This document shows positions 16,850 to 25,583 of a stretch of DNA of 64,000 nt, one piece after another. The notes below the pieces were generated by a model. It saw only the letters and a program-made list of their open reading frames with translations. It had not been told where the DNA came from and did no database searches. The translations under genes were made by a program, and so were the position numbers. The stretch's first letter is position 1; each line of letters opens with the position of its first letter. The stretch comes from Nitrososphaerota archaeon (GTDB lineage: Archaea > Thermoproteota > Nitrososphaeria > Nitrososphaerales > UBA183), in assembly GCA_029785235.1 (NCBI GenBank), contig JAFMAA010000003.1, forward strand, positions 82,729 to 146,728. The letters run 5' to 3'.

Positions 16850-17497
16850 ATGAGTTTTTCATCCAAGTGGCAGAGGAAAGACCAGGGGCCTGGTTTGGTG
16901 GACAGGCTCAGGGGCACGGTCAGACCTCCGACGCCGCTGAAATCTCAGATTGAGCAGGCCAACAGGCAGATTAGGCTGCTCATCTCTCAGCTTGATGGGA
17001 CAGTCAACAGAATCAAGCAGCGCGACTCAACCATATTCAAGAATGTGGTATCCTCTCTCGCGAAGCATGATATGCAGCATGCGGCGGTTTACGCCAACGA
17101 GCTCTCTGAAATACGCAAGATGGGGAAGATGGTGACTCAGGCGCAGTTGGCCATGGAGCAGATTTCCCTCAGACTCGGAACCATTACAGACCTCGGCGAG
17201 ATAGCCAACACATTGGCCCCCGCGGTCTCGGTCATCAAGAATATGAAGGAGGGCCTGAGCAACGCGCTTCCAGACGCCGACAGGGAGATAAGCGAAATCT
17301 CAGGTCTACTCAGCAGCGTCCTCGTGGACGCCAGCACTTCAGGAGGAATCTCCTTGAACTTCGACGCCGCGAACGAGGACGCACAGAGAGTCCTCGAAGA
17401 GGCCGCGGCCGTCGCGGAGCAAAGGATGAAGGACAGCTTCCCGGAGATACCAGTCGGGGTATTCAGCCAGGACGAAGGCGAAGGACTCACTGCCTAG
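16850..17497 (+). CDS. cdvB: ESCRT-III-like cell-division protein (CdvB family)
   Basis: This 215-residue, highly helical protein matches the Snf7/ESCRT-III core: a basic first helix (LVDRLRGTVRPPTPLKSQIE), helix 2 with RIKQRDSTIFKNVVSSLAKH, and a long amphipathic stretch to about residue 160. The end is acidic. CdvB polymers constrict the division neck in Thermoproteota and Thaumarchaeota. The C-terminal winged helix found in the main CdvB is absent, so this is probably a CdvB paralogue. CdvA and the CdvC ATPase are not next to it. Confidence 0.88.
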   Translation: MSFSSKWQRKDQGPGLVDRLRGTVRPPTPLKSQIEQANRQIRLLISQLDGTVNRIKQRDSTIFKNVVSSLAKHDMQHAAVYANELSEIRKMGKMVTQAQLAMEQISLRLGTITDLGEIANTLAPAVSVIKNMKEGLSNALPDADREISEISGLLSSVLVDASTSGGISLNFDAANEDAQRVLEEAAAVAEQRMKDSFPEIPVGVFSQDEGEGLTA

Positions 17498-17570
17498 GCC
17501 AGTGGATTCCCCCCAGGCAACGACGCTTTCATTTATTGCAACGGCCTTGACTGGTCAATCAGTTCGGTTC

Positions 17571-17579
17571 GTTTAATAT
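17571..17579 (+). promoter_or_regulatory. TATA-like box for the CAP-domain gene
   Basis: GTTTAATAT lies about 30 bases upstream of the TTG at 17605. This supports that TTG as the start and suggests a leaderless transcript. Confidence 0.4.
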
Positions 17580-17604
17580 CGGGAAAGCTGAATCGGGTCA
17601 TGGC

Positions 17605-18774
17605 TTGAAATTCGTGGCTAGGCACGCTCGTTCCATCTCGACGGGCGGACCAACTCCACCGGCGCCGGACAGCCGAGGAGGAAGAGCAAAGGGCCTAGTT
17701 GTAGTAGTTCTGGTCCTGGTAGCTGCGCTCGCGGTGGTCGATCCTTCGCTGTCTGCCACGCTCCGACATGACTACTCGACCCTCGTTGCTCTTGTCTCGG
17801 GCGGAAAATCGGTTTCGAGCATTTCAGTCGGAACGAGCATAGGGAGCTGTTCAAGCGCGGTCACAATCCAACCTCTGACCAATCCCGACATAGTAAACGG
17901 ATCCGCTGTCGTCGCATATCCTCCTGACTATTGCACCCTTGCGGGATACGCCCTCGCGCAGATCAACGCCGACAGGGCGGCTAACGGCACAGGGCCGGTC
18001 GCGCTTGCCTTCAACCGCGCCGCCCAACAGCACGCCGACTCCATGCTCTACTACTCCTACTTCAGCCACTTCGACACCCAGGGATACAAGCCATACATGC
18101 GATACACCCTTCTCGGTGGGCGAGGAGCAGACTTTGAGAACATAGCATACTCGGAGTACTCGGTGGGGCTTCTTGGACGGACGGCAGCAATAGAAAACGC
18201 AATCAGAAATCTAGAGCACCTGATGGTCTACAACGACGTCGTCTGCTGCAACAACGGGCACAGATACAATATACTCGACCCCCTCCACAACTTCGTGTCC
18301 GTCGGAGTGGCCTACAACAGCACCTACGTCTTCTTCGACGAAGAGTTTCAGAACGAATACCTCAACCTGAGCCTCAAGGTTACAAGTGCTCCCTCTGCGA
18401 GTCCATACCAAGTCACAATGCTTGGTACTCCTATTTTAGGAACGCCGGTCCCGACCGCAATCTACGTGGCGTTCGACACCACGCCCGCCCCTGAAACCCG
18501 GACCCAGCTCGAGAGTGGACCCACCGAATACGGACCTGGTGCTCTGTTGGGCGGCGTTCTCCCTCCGACTGGGTTGTTTGGGGGCTGTGGCCAATTCGCA
18601 ACCGGAATCACTCAATGCGCAAGCAGATGGGCATTCAATCCAACTGCCATTTACATCGCATTCTCCTTGAACCAGTTCGTCAAGGAGAAGGGGCCGGGGG
18701 TCTACACCATCTATCTGGTCACAGGCCCGAGCACAGACACGGCCATAACCACCATATCTATCTTCGTGCCTTAG
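17605..18774 (+). CDS. Secreted CAP-superfamily (SCP/PR1) protein
   Basis: This 389-residue protein has an N-terminal membrane segment (AKGLVVVVLVLVAALAVV, residues about 30-47) acting as signal or anchor. A CAP domain lies at about residues 105-255: INADRAANGTGPVALAFNRA, YYSYFSHFDTQG and NNGHRYNILDPLHNFVSVGV carry the His and Glu positions expected for the family. The C-terminal 130 residues form an extra beta-rich domain. The sequence has extracellular composition (Ser/Thr/Gly). The TTG start agrees with a TATA-like box. The 3' end overlaps the convergent HIT gene by four bases. Confidence 0.85.
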   Translation: MKFVARHARSISTGGPTPPAPDSRGGRAKGLVVVVLVLVAALAVVDPSLSATLRHDYSTLVALVSGGKSVSSISVGTSIGSCSSAVTIQPLTNPDIVNGSAVVAYPPDYCTLAGYALAQINADRAANGTGPVALAFNRAAQQHADSMLYYSYFSHFDTQGYKPYMRYTLLGGRGADFENIAYSEYSVGLLGRTAAIENAIRNLEHLMVYNDVVCCNNGHRYNILDPLHNFVSVGVAYNSTYVFFDEEFQNEYLNLSLKVTSAPSASPYQVTMLGTPILGTPVPTAIYVAFDTTPAPETRTQLESGPTEYGPGALLGGVLPPTGLFGGCGQFATGITQCASRWAFNPTAIYIAFSLNQFVKEKGPGVYTIYLVTGPSTDTAITTISIFVP

Positions 18775-19271
18775 GCCTGACCCATCTTCGCCCTGATAAT
18801 CCTGGCTGTTTCATCCATCTCTGGTTTGGAGAGCCTCTTTCTGTCTCCGAATCTGCCTTTGTCTTCCATCTTCACAGGAATGACATGCACATGAACATGG
18901 GCGACCACCTGATTGGCAGCCTCGCCGTTGTTCTGGACGAATCTGAACCCGTCAGCCCCTGCCGCTGAGACTACTGCCCTGGACACTTTGGACGCGACTC
19001 GAAAGAGGCCCGCGACATCCGTTTCTTTCATGTCCCAGATGGTCTCTCCGTGCTCTTTCGGACAGACCAAAGTGTGGCCCCTCGAGAAGGGGAAGATGTC
19101 CAAGAATGCGACGTACTTCTCGTCTTCGTACACTATGTTCGAAGGGGCCGTCTTCGACACAATCTGGCAGAATATACAGTTTCTAGCTTCCTTGAGGGGA
19201 GAACCGAGTCCTATCCGTCGGTATGGGCCCGCCACTTGCCCGTTGGTCCCCACCATGTTCCCCTCTTCCAA
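18771..19271 (-). CDS. HIT-family nucleotide hydrolase
   Basis: This 166-residue protein carries the histidine triad HVHVHVIP near residue 130 and the N-terminal segment CIFCQIVSKTAPSNIVYEDE of the HIT superfamily. Members hydrolyse adenosine phosphoramidates or dinucleoside polyphosphates. The start shown is TTG; an ATG six codons later or the region just before CIFC could be the true start. The C-terminus overlaps the end of the CAP gene on the other strand. Confidence 0.92.
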   Translation of the reverse strand: MEEGNMVGTNGQVAGPYRRIGLGSPLKEARNCIFCQIVSKTAPSNIVYEDEKYVAFLDIFPFSRGHTLVCPKEHGETIWDMKETDVAGLFRVASKVSRAVVSAAGADGFRFVQNNGEAANQVVAHVHVHVIPVKMEDKGRFGDRKRLSKPEMDETARIIRAKMGQA

Positions 19272-19310
19272 GCCGCCCTTAATACGTGCTCATGGTAGAC
19301 TCTTAGACGA

Positions 19311-19466
19311 TTGCCATGCGAGAGATGCCGTGCCGGGGAGCTGACAGATTATGAACGCAGAATAGAGGGTGAGGAAAAGGTCACTATCAGAGGCGTGCGG
19401 TGCAGCCTGTGCGGCTACACCGAGCTGGCAGACGACGAGGCGATCTGGGCTGCGGTCGGGCTCTAG
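19311..19466 (+). CDS. Tiny four-cysteine zinc-ribbon protein
   Basis: Starting at TTG 19311, this 51-residue protein has CERC near the N-terminus and CSLC near residue 37 (VRCSLCGYTELADDEAIW). It looks like a minimal zinc ribbon, possibly of the YgiT-like class. It is convergent with the HExxH gene, two bases from its 3' end. It is short but its composition is clearly protein-like. Confidence 0.6.
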   Translation: MPCERCRAGELTDYERRIEGEEKVTIRGVRCSLCGYTELADDEAIWAAVGL

Positions 19467-19468
19467 GT

Positions 19469-19849
19469 CTACTCCAGAGCGGTCCGTTGATATGCGGATA
19501 TGAACTCGAGCGCGAATTTGTCTGCCTGTTTTTCCGTTCCACGATGCTTCCCGCTCACTGATCTCAAGTGGTGATAGAACTCATGAACCATCACGAAGGG
19601 GTTGTAGAGGAACTCACGGCGCGCAGCGAGTATCTCCTTTCGCCTCTGCGAGTAGACTGCGGCGACGCCCTTGGTCTTCCCTTCGACCACCCCTATCCCT
19701 AGCTTGGGTTCTGAAACTTTGTACCACTTCGAAAGGACCTTGATGGCCTCCTCGGGTTTGGAGTCAAAGATCAAGGCGACCACATATGCCTGCATCTGTT
19801 CTTGCGAGAGCCCCATTGGAAACCCCGGTGCTCCATCCCACTTAAGCAA
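19469..19849 (-). CDS. Minimal zincin-type metalloprotease-like protein
   Basis: This 126-residue protein contains HEFYHH near residue 90, an HExxH zinc motif, and a downstream GTEKQADKFALEF segment that could supply the third ligand. The upstream part is helical. It resembles IrrE/SprT-like minimal zincins, but I cannot place it in one family. The TTG start is open; an ATG at 19816 (MGLSQEQMQAYVVAL) may be the true start. No helix-turn-helix domain is present. Confidence 0.7.
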   Translation of the reverse strand: MLKWDGAPGFPMGLSQEQMQAYVVALIFDSKPEEAIKVLSKWYKVSEPKLGIGVVEGKTKGVAAVYSQRRKEILAARREFLYNPFVMVHEFYHHLRSVSGKHRGTEKQADKFALEFISAYQRTALE

Positions 19850-20125
19850 TCGAGCCTGTCGTTACCAGTTGAGCCGTTGGTCAGCAATCATTGATTCCTC
19901 CGTTCAACTGGCAATTGGGTCGGAAGGAGGTGCATGAACAGGAGAAGGCACATAAAACTCGACGGTCCGAAGGGAACCAGGTTCAGGGGACCCCCCTCTC
20001 TGTTTTCCATCGGCTGAGCGTCACCAGGCTCATGCGCGGCTAGGTGCAGATTGGCTTCTGCCTCAGCGAATCATGTCTCTGGCTGATGACTTGTAGAGTA
20101 CGTGATTCACGCGGGGAACCGAGCG

Positions 20126-20133
20126 GTTTAATC
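20126..20133 (+). promoter_or_regulatory. TATA-like box for dph6
   Basis: GTTTAATC lies about 27 bases upstream of the TTG at 20158. This spacing marks that TTG as the likely start of a leaderless message and rules against the longer upstream reading. Confidence 0.45.
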
Positions 20134-20157
20134 ACTAAGCGCACCAGGGAGATAGGT

Positions 20158-20826
20158 TTGCCGAGGACCAACGCAATTCTCTCATGGAGCGGAGGAAAGG
20201 ACAGCTCGCTGGCTTTGCAGGAGGCGTCGGAGTCTCCGGACCTCGAGGTCGTATCTCTCCTGACCACTCTGACGGGAGACTTCAACAGAGTCAGCATGCA
20301 CGGAGTGAGGAGGACTCTATTGCATATCCAAGCGAGGAATTTGCGGCTCCCGCTCGACGAAGTCTGGATCGGGAAGGGGGCCTCGAATGACGAATATTCC
20401 TCGGCGATGCGCGAGGCCATGCTCAAGCACCATGGTCGCGGTGTGCGCTGCGTCGTCTTCGGCGACATATTCCTTGAAGATATACGCCGATTTCGGGAGG
20501 ACGAGCTTTCAAAGGTGGCAATGGAAGGGGTGTTCCCTCTGTGGATGAAGGACACGACGAGGCTGGCCACCCAGTTCGTCAAGGACGGGTTCAAGGCGGT
20601 AGTGTGCACAGTAGATCCAAAGGCGCTTAACAAGAGCTATTGCGGCAGAGAGTTCGATGAATCGTTCATCTCTGACCTCCCGCCTTCGGTGGACCCATGT
20701 GGAGAGAACGGAGAGTTCCATACCTTCGTGTACGATGGGCCGATGTTCGAGAAGGAGGTTCCGATTCGGAAGGGCGAAATCGTACTCAGGGACGGGTTCT
20801 ACTTCGCAGACATTCTCCTAAGGTGA
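20158..20826 (+). CDS. dph6: Diphthamide synthesis ATP-dependent amidase
   Basis: Dph6 performs the last step of diphthamide formation on elongation factor 2, using ATP and ammonia. The 222-residue protein begins with the N-type ATP pyrophosphatase loop LSWSGGKDSSLAL. It has VVFGDIFLEDIRRFRE near residue 105 and the conserved DPCGENGEFHTFVYDGPMF near residue 180, all typical of the DUF71/ATP_bind_4 family. The start was placed at TTG because the family core starts here and a TATA-like box lies 27 bases upstream. An open extension from 20044 is not coding. Confidence 0.92.
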   Translation: MPRTNAILSWSGGKDSSLALQEASESPDLEVVSLLTTLTGDFNRVSMHGVRRTLLHIQARNLRLPLDEVWIGKGASNDEYSSAMREAMLKHHGRGVRCVVFGDIFLEDIRRFREDELSKVAMEGVFPLWMKDTTRLATQFVKDGFKAVVCTVDPKALNKSYCGREFDESFISDLPPSVDPCGENGEFHTFVYDGPMFEKEVPIRKGEIVLRDGFYFADILLR

Positions 20827-20939
20827 CTACAGCAGCGGGAGGGAAGTTCATAGGCTGTATCGCCGCCGCGATAGATCAAGACGAAAGTCATTCCGTTGAC
20901 CACACGAATGTGGTCGGCCGGGACTAGGCCGCCCTCCAA
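20799..20939 (-). CDS. Possible small protein, function unknown
   Basis: From a TTG this reads as a 46-residue peptide with a hydrophobic core (HIRVVNGMTFVLIYRGGD) and a CC pair near the end. The same frame stays open upstream to about 20990 with protein-like content. It overlaps the 3' end of dph6 antisense by 28 bases. No family is recognised, and chance cannot be excluded. Confidence 0.3.
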   Translation of the reverse strand: MEGGLVPADHIRVVNGMTFVLIYRGGDTAYELPSRCCSHLRRMSAK

Positions 20940-21264
20940 GAACCTGTCTGGTTGGTAACGAGGATAAATCAGAACTCATCCTGTATATTCGACACGCCCC
21001 TTTTTCATGTCACATGGTGTTCTCCACGCTGGATACCACGAGCACGACAGCAACAAAGACAGGCATGCCTTTGAGCTCGACGTTGGAGAGAATAGAGGGC
21101 GAAATTGGAGCCGATTTCAAGAACCGCGAAAGTGGCACCCGCAGCGGTGTCCCATGCTCCACAGTTGGACGTATCATCCAACGAGTCAGGGTTAATCGCG
21201 TTGGTCCTCGAAAACCAGATAGCGAAGAACAGATTATAGAGAGCTAAAGGCAGAGTACCGTACG
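20940..21264. other. Interval without a confident gene
   Basis: A plus-strand frame from ATG 21014 to 21247 would encode 77 residues rich in Ser, Thr and Arg, but its composition is weak and no motif is seen. A TATA-like TGTATATTC near 20981-20989 lies upstream of it. I do not call it. Confidence 0.35.
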
Positions 21265-21885
21265 ATGGCTGCCGTCTCGACGCTGCTCGAGCTCGTAGAG
21301 AGAAGAGGCCAGGGGCCTTCGCCTGGTTTCAGTAGGGAGCACGCCCTGCTGGCTTTCCTGACCATCGGTGCTTCCGGGGAGATTGGAAGGCAGGCACTTG
21401 CGAGAAGTTTGAACCTAGGTGAGGGGTCGATGCGGACAGTCCTCAGAAAGTTCACCCACGCGGGCTATGTGGAGACAGACACCTTAGGGTGTCATCTCAC
21501 GCCTTCTGGCAGACGACTGCATGCTTCTATCCTGAGAAGCATCCCGAAGATGGCAGCAATCAAAGACTCTCAGGTCGAGCTCGGGAAGTCCCAGGTTGCT
21601 ATCCTGGTGCGGCCTATAACCGATATGGCCGCCAACGGTCTTGTCCAGCGTGACTCTGCGGTCAAAGTAGGAGCCACCGGAGCCGCCACCTATTTGATCA
21701 AGGAAGGGAAGTTTGCCATCCCAGGAAGCTCGCCTGATTGCGAGAAAGACTTCCCCGGATCTATCTGGCGCGCCCTCAGGTCTGAACTGTCGCCAAAGGA
21801 TGGGGACGTGGTGATTCTTTGCGGCGCGACCGATGAAATCGCGGCCAAGCTGGGTGCCCTTTCGGCGGCTTTCACGCTTCTGTGA
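21265..21885 (+). CDS. DUF4443-type winged-helix regulator
   Basis: This 206-residue protein has an N-terminal winged helix (residues about 25-90, IGRQALARSLNLGEGSMRTV as the recognition region). A C-terminal DUF4443-like ligand-binding domain (ILVRPITDMAANGLVQRDSA, then GDVVILCGATDEIAAKLGAL) follows. Proteins of this kind are found in archaea as predicted transcription regulators; the effector is not known. It is convergent with the MIP18-like gene, with a three-base gap. No operon partner is evident. Confidence 0.8.
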   Translation: MAAVSTLLELVERRGQGPSPGFSREHALLAFLTIGASGEIGRQALARSLNLGEGSMRTVLRKFTHAGYVETDTLGCHLTPSGRRLHASILRSIPKMAAIKDSQVELGKSQVAILVRPITDMAANGLVQRDSAVKVGATGAATYLIKEGKFAIPGSSPDCEKDFPGSIWRALRSELSPKDGDVVILCGATDEIAAKLGALSAAFTLL

Positions 21886-21888
21886 CTA

Positions 21889-22227
21889 TTATTTGGTCGC
21901 CTGCTCGGCAGGAGCACCCTGAGGGCCTGATTGTTTGTTCACCTGTCGATTTATGGCGTCCGCGAAGTAATGTCCGGTCACAATCACTTTCACAGACTTC
22001 ACGCCCTTAACCTGAGCAAGGTTGTCCTTCAGGTCTTGAGATATCTTCAGTGCGAAAACAGGAGGGCAGAACTGCGTGGTTGCATGATACTCGACGTCTA
22101 CGTTCCCGTCTTTGACGTCTAGCTTGTCGATAAGGTTCATCTCCACGATTGGCATTCCTATCTCGGGATCCACTATCTTCGAGACCTGTCTCTGAACCTC
22201 CCTCACGTCCACCTCTTCTGACGACAT
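21889..22227 (-). CDS. MIP18/DUF59 (SufT-like) iron-sulfur assembly protein
   Basis: This 112-residue protein contains the DUF59 core: VSKIVDPEIGMPIVEMNLI, then TTQFCPPVFALKISQDL with the conserved cysteine near residue 54, and VTGHYFADAINRQVN at the end. The family helps load Fe-S clusters onto client proteins. It is divergent from the O-methyltransferase gene, with 37 bases between starts. It is shorter than SufT proteins with extra domains. Confidence 0.88.
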   Translation of the reverse strand: MSSEEVDVREVQRQVSKIVDPEIGMPIVEMNLIDKLDVKDGNVDVEYHATTQFCPPVFALKISQDLKDNLAQVKGVKSVKVIVTGHYFADAINRQVNKQSGPQGAPAEQATK

Positions 22228-22406
22228 AGAACCACTGAAAAGCGCCCCTTCCGCTAAAAAAAGCTTGTCCCGGGACGAGCTCAGGCAGGTTTACAACCTA
22301 CCACCGCAGGTGTCATCCCACGAAGCCAGAAGACGTACTCGCATCAATAGAGGCTGCCGCCCCCAGCAAAGGATGGCCAATCATCGGACCCAAGAGGGGG
22401 ATCATA

Positions 22407-22889
22407 TTGGATGAGGTTGTGGGGAGACACAAGCCATCGTCGATACTCGAAGTGGGGACCAACGTAGGCTACAGCGCCATAAGGATGGCGCGGCACCTGA
22501 AGGCAGGCCAGCGACTCACATGCGTCGAGGTCAGCGGGGACATGGCACTGGCAGCCAGGGTGAACTTCGAGAAGGCCGGGCTTTCGGACCTGATTGAAGT
22601 AATCGTAGGGGACGCACTGTCTGTGCTTCCTACGTTCACAACCCGTTTCGATATGGTCTTTCTAGATGCGGCGAAAGACGATTACCTGGACTACCTGAGG
22701 TCAGTCGAGAAGCTCCTTCATGCCGGGAGCGTGGTAGTGGCGGACAACGTGAAGTCCTTCTACCCCGCGGTCAAACCATATCTCGACTATGTGCGCAACT
22801 CGGGGAGGTACGCGAGCTCCTACAGAGACGCTCCGTCGAACTGGGGGACGGACGAGGGGGACGCTGTCGAAGTGAGCGTCAGGCTCTGA
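22407..22889 (+). CDS. SAM-dependent O-methyltransferase (apparently frameshifted N-terminus)
   Basis: The core is a class I methyltransferase of the COMT-like family: ILEVGTNVGYSAIRMARHL is the SAM loop, DMVFLDAAKDDYLDYL carries the metal/substrate aspartates, and VVVADNVKSFYPAVKPYLDY follows. The TTG at 22407 is only the first start codon in this frame. Protein-like sequence continues upstream in the same frame to about 22322 (EDVLASIEAAAPSKGWPIIG). It then switches to a neighbouring frame that begins at TTG 22265 (LSRDELRQVYNLPPQVSS). One extra base near 22315-22325 would explain this. The 3' end overlaps the oxidoreductase gene by 11 bases. Confidence 0.82.
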   Translation: MDEVVGRHKPSSILEVGTNVGYSAIRMARHLKAGQRLTCVEVSGDMALAARVNFEKAGLSDLIEVIVGDALSVLPTFTTRFDMVFLDAAKDDYLDYLRSVEKLLHAGSVVVADNVKSFYPAVKPYLDYVRNSGRYASSYRDAPSNWGTDEGDAVEVSVRL

Positions 22890-23886
22890 ACCCCTCCACC
22901 AGATTCTGCCACGCGGGGCTCCCGTCGAATGGTAGGTACACTCGCACTCTGTCCAAGAGTCCTCGGTACTTGTTCTCAATCTCCCCGCCAACCTCTTTCC
23001 AAGTCCCTCCTACTACGAACTCTTCTAGCATCGCGTCATCCACCTCAGATGCCATCGTGCGCCACTCCCCCCTTGTAGACAGTGCATGCAGCCGTTCAGC
23101 CACGTCCTCCCAATGATGGAGCTCCATCACCCTCCTATACGTACGGGTCGAGGCGTAGAACGCTATCTGTTCCCTGTATGCTTCTCTGACCGCAGAGATC
23201 TCATGTTCATTGTCTCCCACGGCAGCGAACACCGACGCGGCCACTTGCACCTCTGACCTGCTCCTCCCGGACCTCGCCGCGCCCTTTGACAGCGCAGGCT
23301 CTATGACTTCACGGAGGTATCTGAGCGTGTGGAGAGGGTGGATATGGAGGCCATCTGCAACGCCCCCTGCCAACATGCACATCGTCTCGTTGACTCCGGC
23401 AACCAGGATTGGAATTGAAGGGTGCCCAATCGGACTCGGCGTGAAGAAGGGGGTCATGAGGTCAAGCGTGTAGAATCGTCCCCTGAAGTCCAACTTTGAG
23501 CCCTCCTGCCAGCTCTTCCATACAGACCTCAGTGCCGACACATATTCCCTCATTTTTGGAGCCGGCGGGTCCCATTTCATCCCGAATCTCCGCTCGATAT
23601 GGCCCTTGACCTGGCTCCCCAAACCCAGCATGAATCTGCCCCTGGAAACGCTCTGAATGTCCCAGGAGGTGTATGCCATCGTCGTGGGGCTTCTGGTGAA
23701 CGCTAGTGCTATCGACGTCCCTAACCCCACGCGCTTAGTGGCAGCAGCAGCCAGAGCTAGCTGCACGAAGGGGTCGTGCTTTGTCTCGTTCGCCCAGAAG
23801 GCGTCGAACCCGTACTCCTCCGCCTTCCTCGCGAGCCCGCCTGCTTCACTCGGCTCGCCCAACGCCACCTCTGCGTCTATTTTCAA
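22879..23886 (-). CDS. Luciferase-like (F420-dependent type) oxidoreductase
   Basis: This 335-residue barrel belongs to the luciferase-like monooxygenase class, closest in pattern to the F420-dependent TIGR03617 group: AEEYGFDAFWANETKHDPFV near residue 25, IALAFTRSPTTMAYTSWDIQ near 60 and GRFMLGLGSQVKGHIERRFG near 85. Such enzymes use F420 or FMN to reduce or oxidise small organics; the substrate is unknown. Its 3' end overlaps the O-methyltransferase gene on the other strand. Confidence 0.88.
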   Translation of the reverse strand: MKIDAEVALGEPSEAGGLARKAEEYGFDAFWANETKHDPFVQLALAAAATKRVGLGTSIALAFTRSPTTMAYTSWDIQSVSRGRFMLGLGSQVKGHIERRFGMKWDPPAPKMREYVSALRSVWKSWQEGSKLDFRGRFYTLDLMTPFFTPSPIGHPSIPILVAGVNETMCMLAGGVADGLHIHPLHTLRYLREVIEPALSKGAARSGRSRSEVQVAASVFAAVGDNEHEISAVREAYREQIAFYASTRTYRRVMELHHWEDVAERLHALSTRGEWRTMASEVDDAMLEEFVVGGTWKEVGGEIENKYRGLLDRVRVYLPFDGSPAWQNLVEGFRA

Positions 23887-23948
23887 CCGAAGGGCACCGT
23901 CGTACGTGTGCTTCTTAAAGCCGGACCAGCGAGGACAGGCTCAACCTC

Positions 23949-24836
23949 TTGCCGAATCTTTCGGTCATCGCCGGCTTGACAACAGCGCTGTGCTGGGGGA
24001 CTGGGGACTATCTGTCCAGGAGCCAGTCGGAGAGGATGGGCTACTACAAGACTCTCACATATTCAATGATAGTGACCTTCCTAGTTCTCGTCGCCCTCAC
24101 TCCGGTTGTCAGCCCTGAGCTTAGCGCTCCTCTCATACCATTGGTCGTCCTCCTCGTCGCAGGGGTCTTGAATTTTGTCGCCTTCAATTTCCTCTACCAG
24201 GCCTTCCACAGAGGGGTCGTCTCAGTCGTCGCGCCGGTTGCATACACATATCCTGCTATCACTACGCTCCTCTCCATCTTCATTTTAGGCACTGTTCTGC
24301 AGTCCGCCGAGATCCTCGCAATCGCAGGGATTATCATCGGCGTGGTCCTTACGTCAACAAGATTCTCCGAGATAAAGCGGTCCACCATTGGCAAGGGCTC
24401 CGCAGGTCTTACCGCTGGGTTCATTCCTGCCGCCGCCGCTTCGCTCTTCTTCGGGTTCGTCTATGTAGGGGTCGGATACGCCGCGCCGTTGGTGAGCCTG
24501 GTAATCCCGGTCATGATTCTCCGGATAGTGGGAATTGCGATGGGGTTAGCGCTGGCTCCGGCCCTCAAGCAGAGCGCTAGGCCTACCAAGGGGGTCTTCT
24601 CGAGTGGGATTATCACCATGGGTATCTTGGAGGCCGTGGGCTTCCTCTCCTTGACCTATGGTATCTCTGTCCCTGGAGGATCTCTCCCAGTCGTAACGGC
24701 GATATCTGGCATGGGAGGAGCTGTGGCCGCGGGCTATGGGCTCGTCCTGCTGAAAGAGCGGCTCGAGCCGAATCAGATAATCGGAGTGGTCATGTCCCTC
24801 TTGGGCGTCTTCGCATTGCTGTACCTGGGGGCCTAG
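23949..24836 (+). CDS. EamA/DMT-superfamily transporter
   Basis: This 295-residue membrane protein has ten hydrophobic segments in two EamA repeats. The first repeat starts SVIAGLTTALCWGTGDYLSR. The second ends in GYGLVLLKERLEPNQIIGVV, the conserved E-R-L signature before the last helix. It exports or imports a small metabolite that cannot be predicted. A TATA-like TTCTTAAAG about 35 bases ahead supports the TTG start. The next gene starts three bases after the stop, so the two are coupled. Confidence 0.9.
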   Translation: MPNLSVIAGLTTALCWGTGDYLSRSQSERMGYYKTLTYSMIVTFLVLVALTPVVSPELSAPLIPLVVLLVAGVLNFVAFNFLYQAFHRGVVSVVAPVAYTYPAITTLLSIFILGTVLQSAEILAIAGIIIGVVLTSTRFSEIKRSTIGKGSAGLTAGFIPAAAASLFFGFVYVGVGYAAPLVSLVIPVMILRIVGIAMGLALAPALKQSARPTKGVFSSGIITMGILEAVGFLSLTYGISVPGGSLPVVTAISGMGGAVAAGYGLVLLKERLEPNQIIGVVMSLLGVFALLYLGA

Positions 24837-24839
24837 GGG

Positions 24840-25160
24840 GTGGATTACTTCACCGCGATCCAAGAAGGAAGAAGCAGGGTCAATCGGGCGCTCGCGGTGC
24901 TTCAAAATGCAGCCGGCCCGTCATATCCGATGCTTATCCTTAAGCTCGGTGTCCCAGAGTGGACCCCTGTGGGAGATGAGATGCTGTACAAGGTGGTCCC
25001 TGGGAGGAACTCTACAGCCGCCCTGGTGATTTGCGACGCCGAAGGAAATTCTAAAGCGATGAGCGCCTGGCTGCGCGCAGAGAAAGCGGACGAGGTTTCC
25101 CAGAGATTGGATGCAGAAGGGATTTCCGTCTATCTTGGAGACGTCAAGCTCCCGATCTGA
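24840..25160 (+). CDS. Small protein coupled to the DMT transporter
   Basis: This 106-residue soluble protein starts with GTG three bases after the transporter stop. It has an N-terminal helix (AIQEGRSRVNRALAVLQNAA) and a strand-rich C-terminal part ending VYLGDVKLPI. No family is recognised. Tight spacing suggests a role tied to the transporter, for example a regulator or substrate-processing partner, but that is inference. Confidence 0.7.
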   Translation: MDYFTAIQEGRSRVNRALAVLQNAAGPSYPMLILKLGVPEWTPVGDEMLYKVVPGRNSTAALVICDAEGNSKAMSAWLRAEKADEVSQRLDAEGISVYLGDVKLPI

Positions 25161-25294
25161 GCATCCTATTTATTAACCAGTCTAGAGTCGGAACACCTTG
25201 CGCCTGGCCTGTGCCTACCCTAGGCTTCGAAGAGGAGTTCTGTTTTGAAGCTCGGGTCGAGCAGGTTGGACGCAGAAAAATTGGGGGTGAACGA

Positions 25295-25471
25295 ATGGCA
25301 AGATGTTCGGTCTGCAAGGGTCACGCAGTGGCGTCGTGCGCAGAATGCGAAGCCTTAGTGTGTATGTCGCACTCCACTACAATCTTCGACGAAGGGAGCA
25401 GGGCTATGAAGACTTACTGCGGCAACTGTACGGCTAAGCGGATGCCCATGTGGGTAGCGCGGCGAAGGTGA
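25295..25471 (+). CDS. Small B-box-like zinc-finger protein
   Basis: Beginning at ATG 25295, preceded by GGGGGTGA as a good ribosome-binding site, this 58-residue protein has CSVC, CAEC, CMSH and CGNC pairs arranged as in B-box or cross-brace zinc fingers. An upstream open frame exists but is not protein-like. It probably mediates protein contacts; no partner is known. Confidence 0.7.
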   Translation: MARCSVCKGHAVASCAECEALVCMSHSTTIFDEGSRAMKTYCGNCTAKRMPMWVARRR

Positions 25472-25583
25472 AGGTAGGAAACGCCCTCGAGTGGGCATAA
25501 CCTACTTTGAAGTCTAGATGCGCTCTATTCTATAGGATTAACTACATTCCTGAAGGTTCGAGGCTGCGCTGACTGCAATTGGG

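Noticed and set aside
19934..20017. A 27-residue frame after a strong GGAAGGAGG
   Set aside because: The ribosome-binding site is good but the peptide has no recognisable feature; kept out as unsupported.
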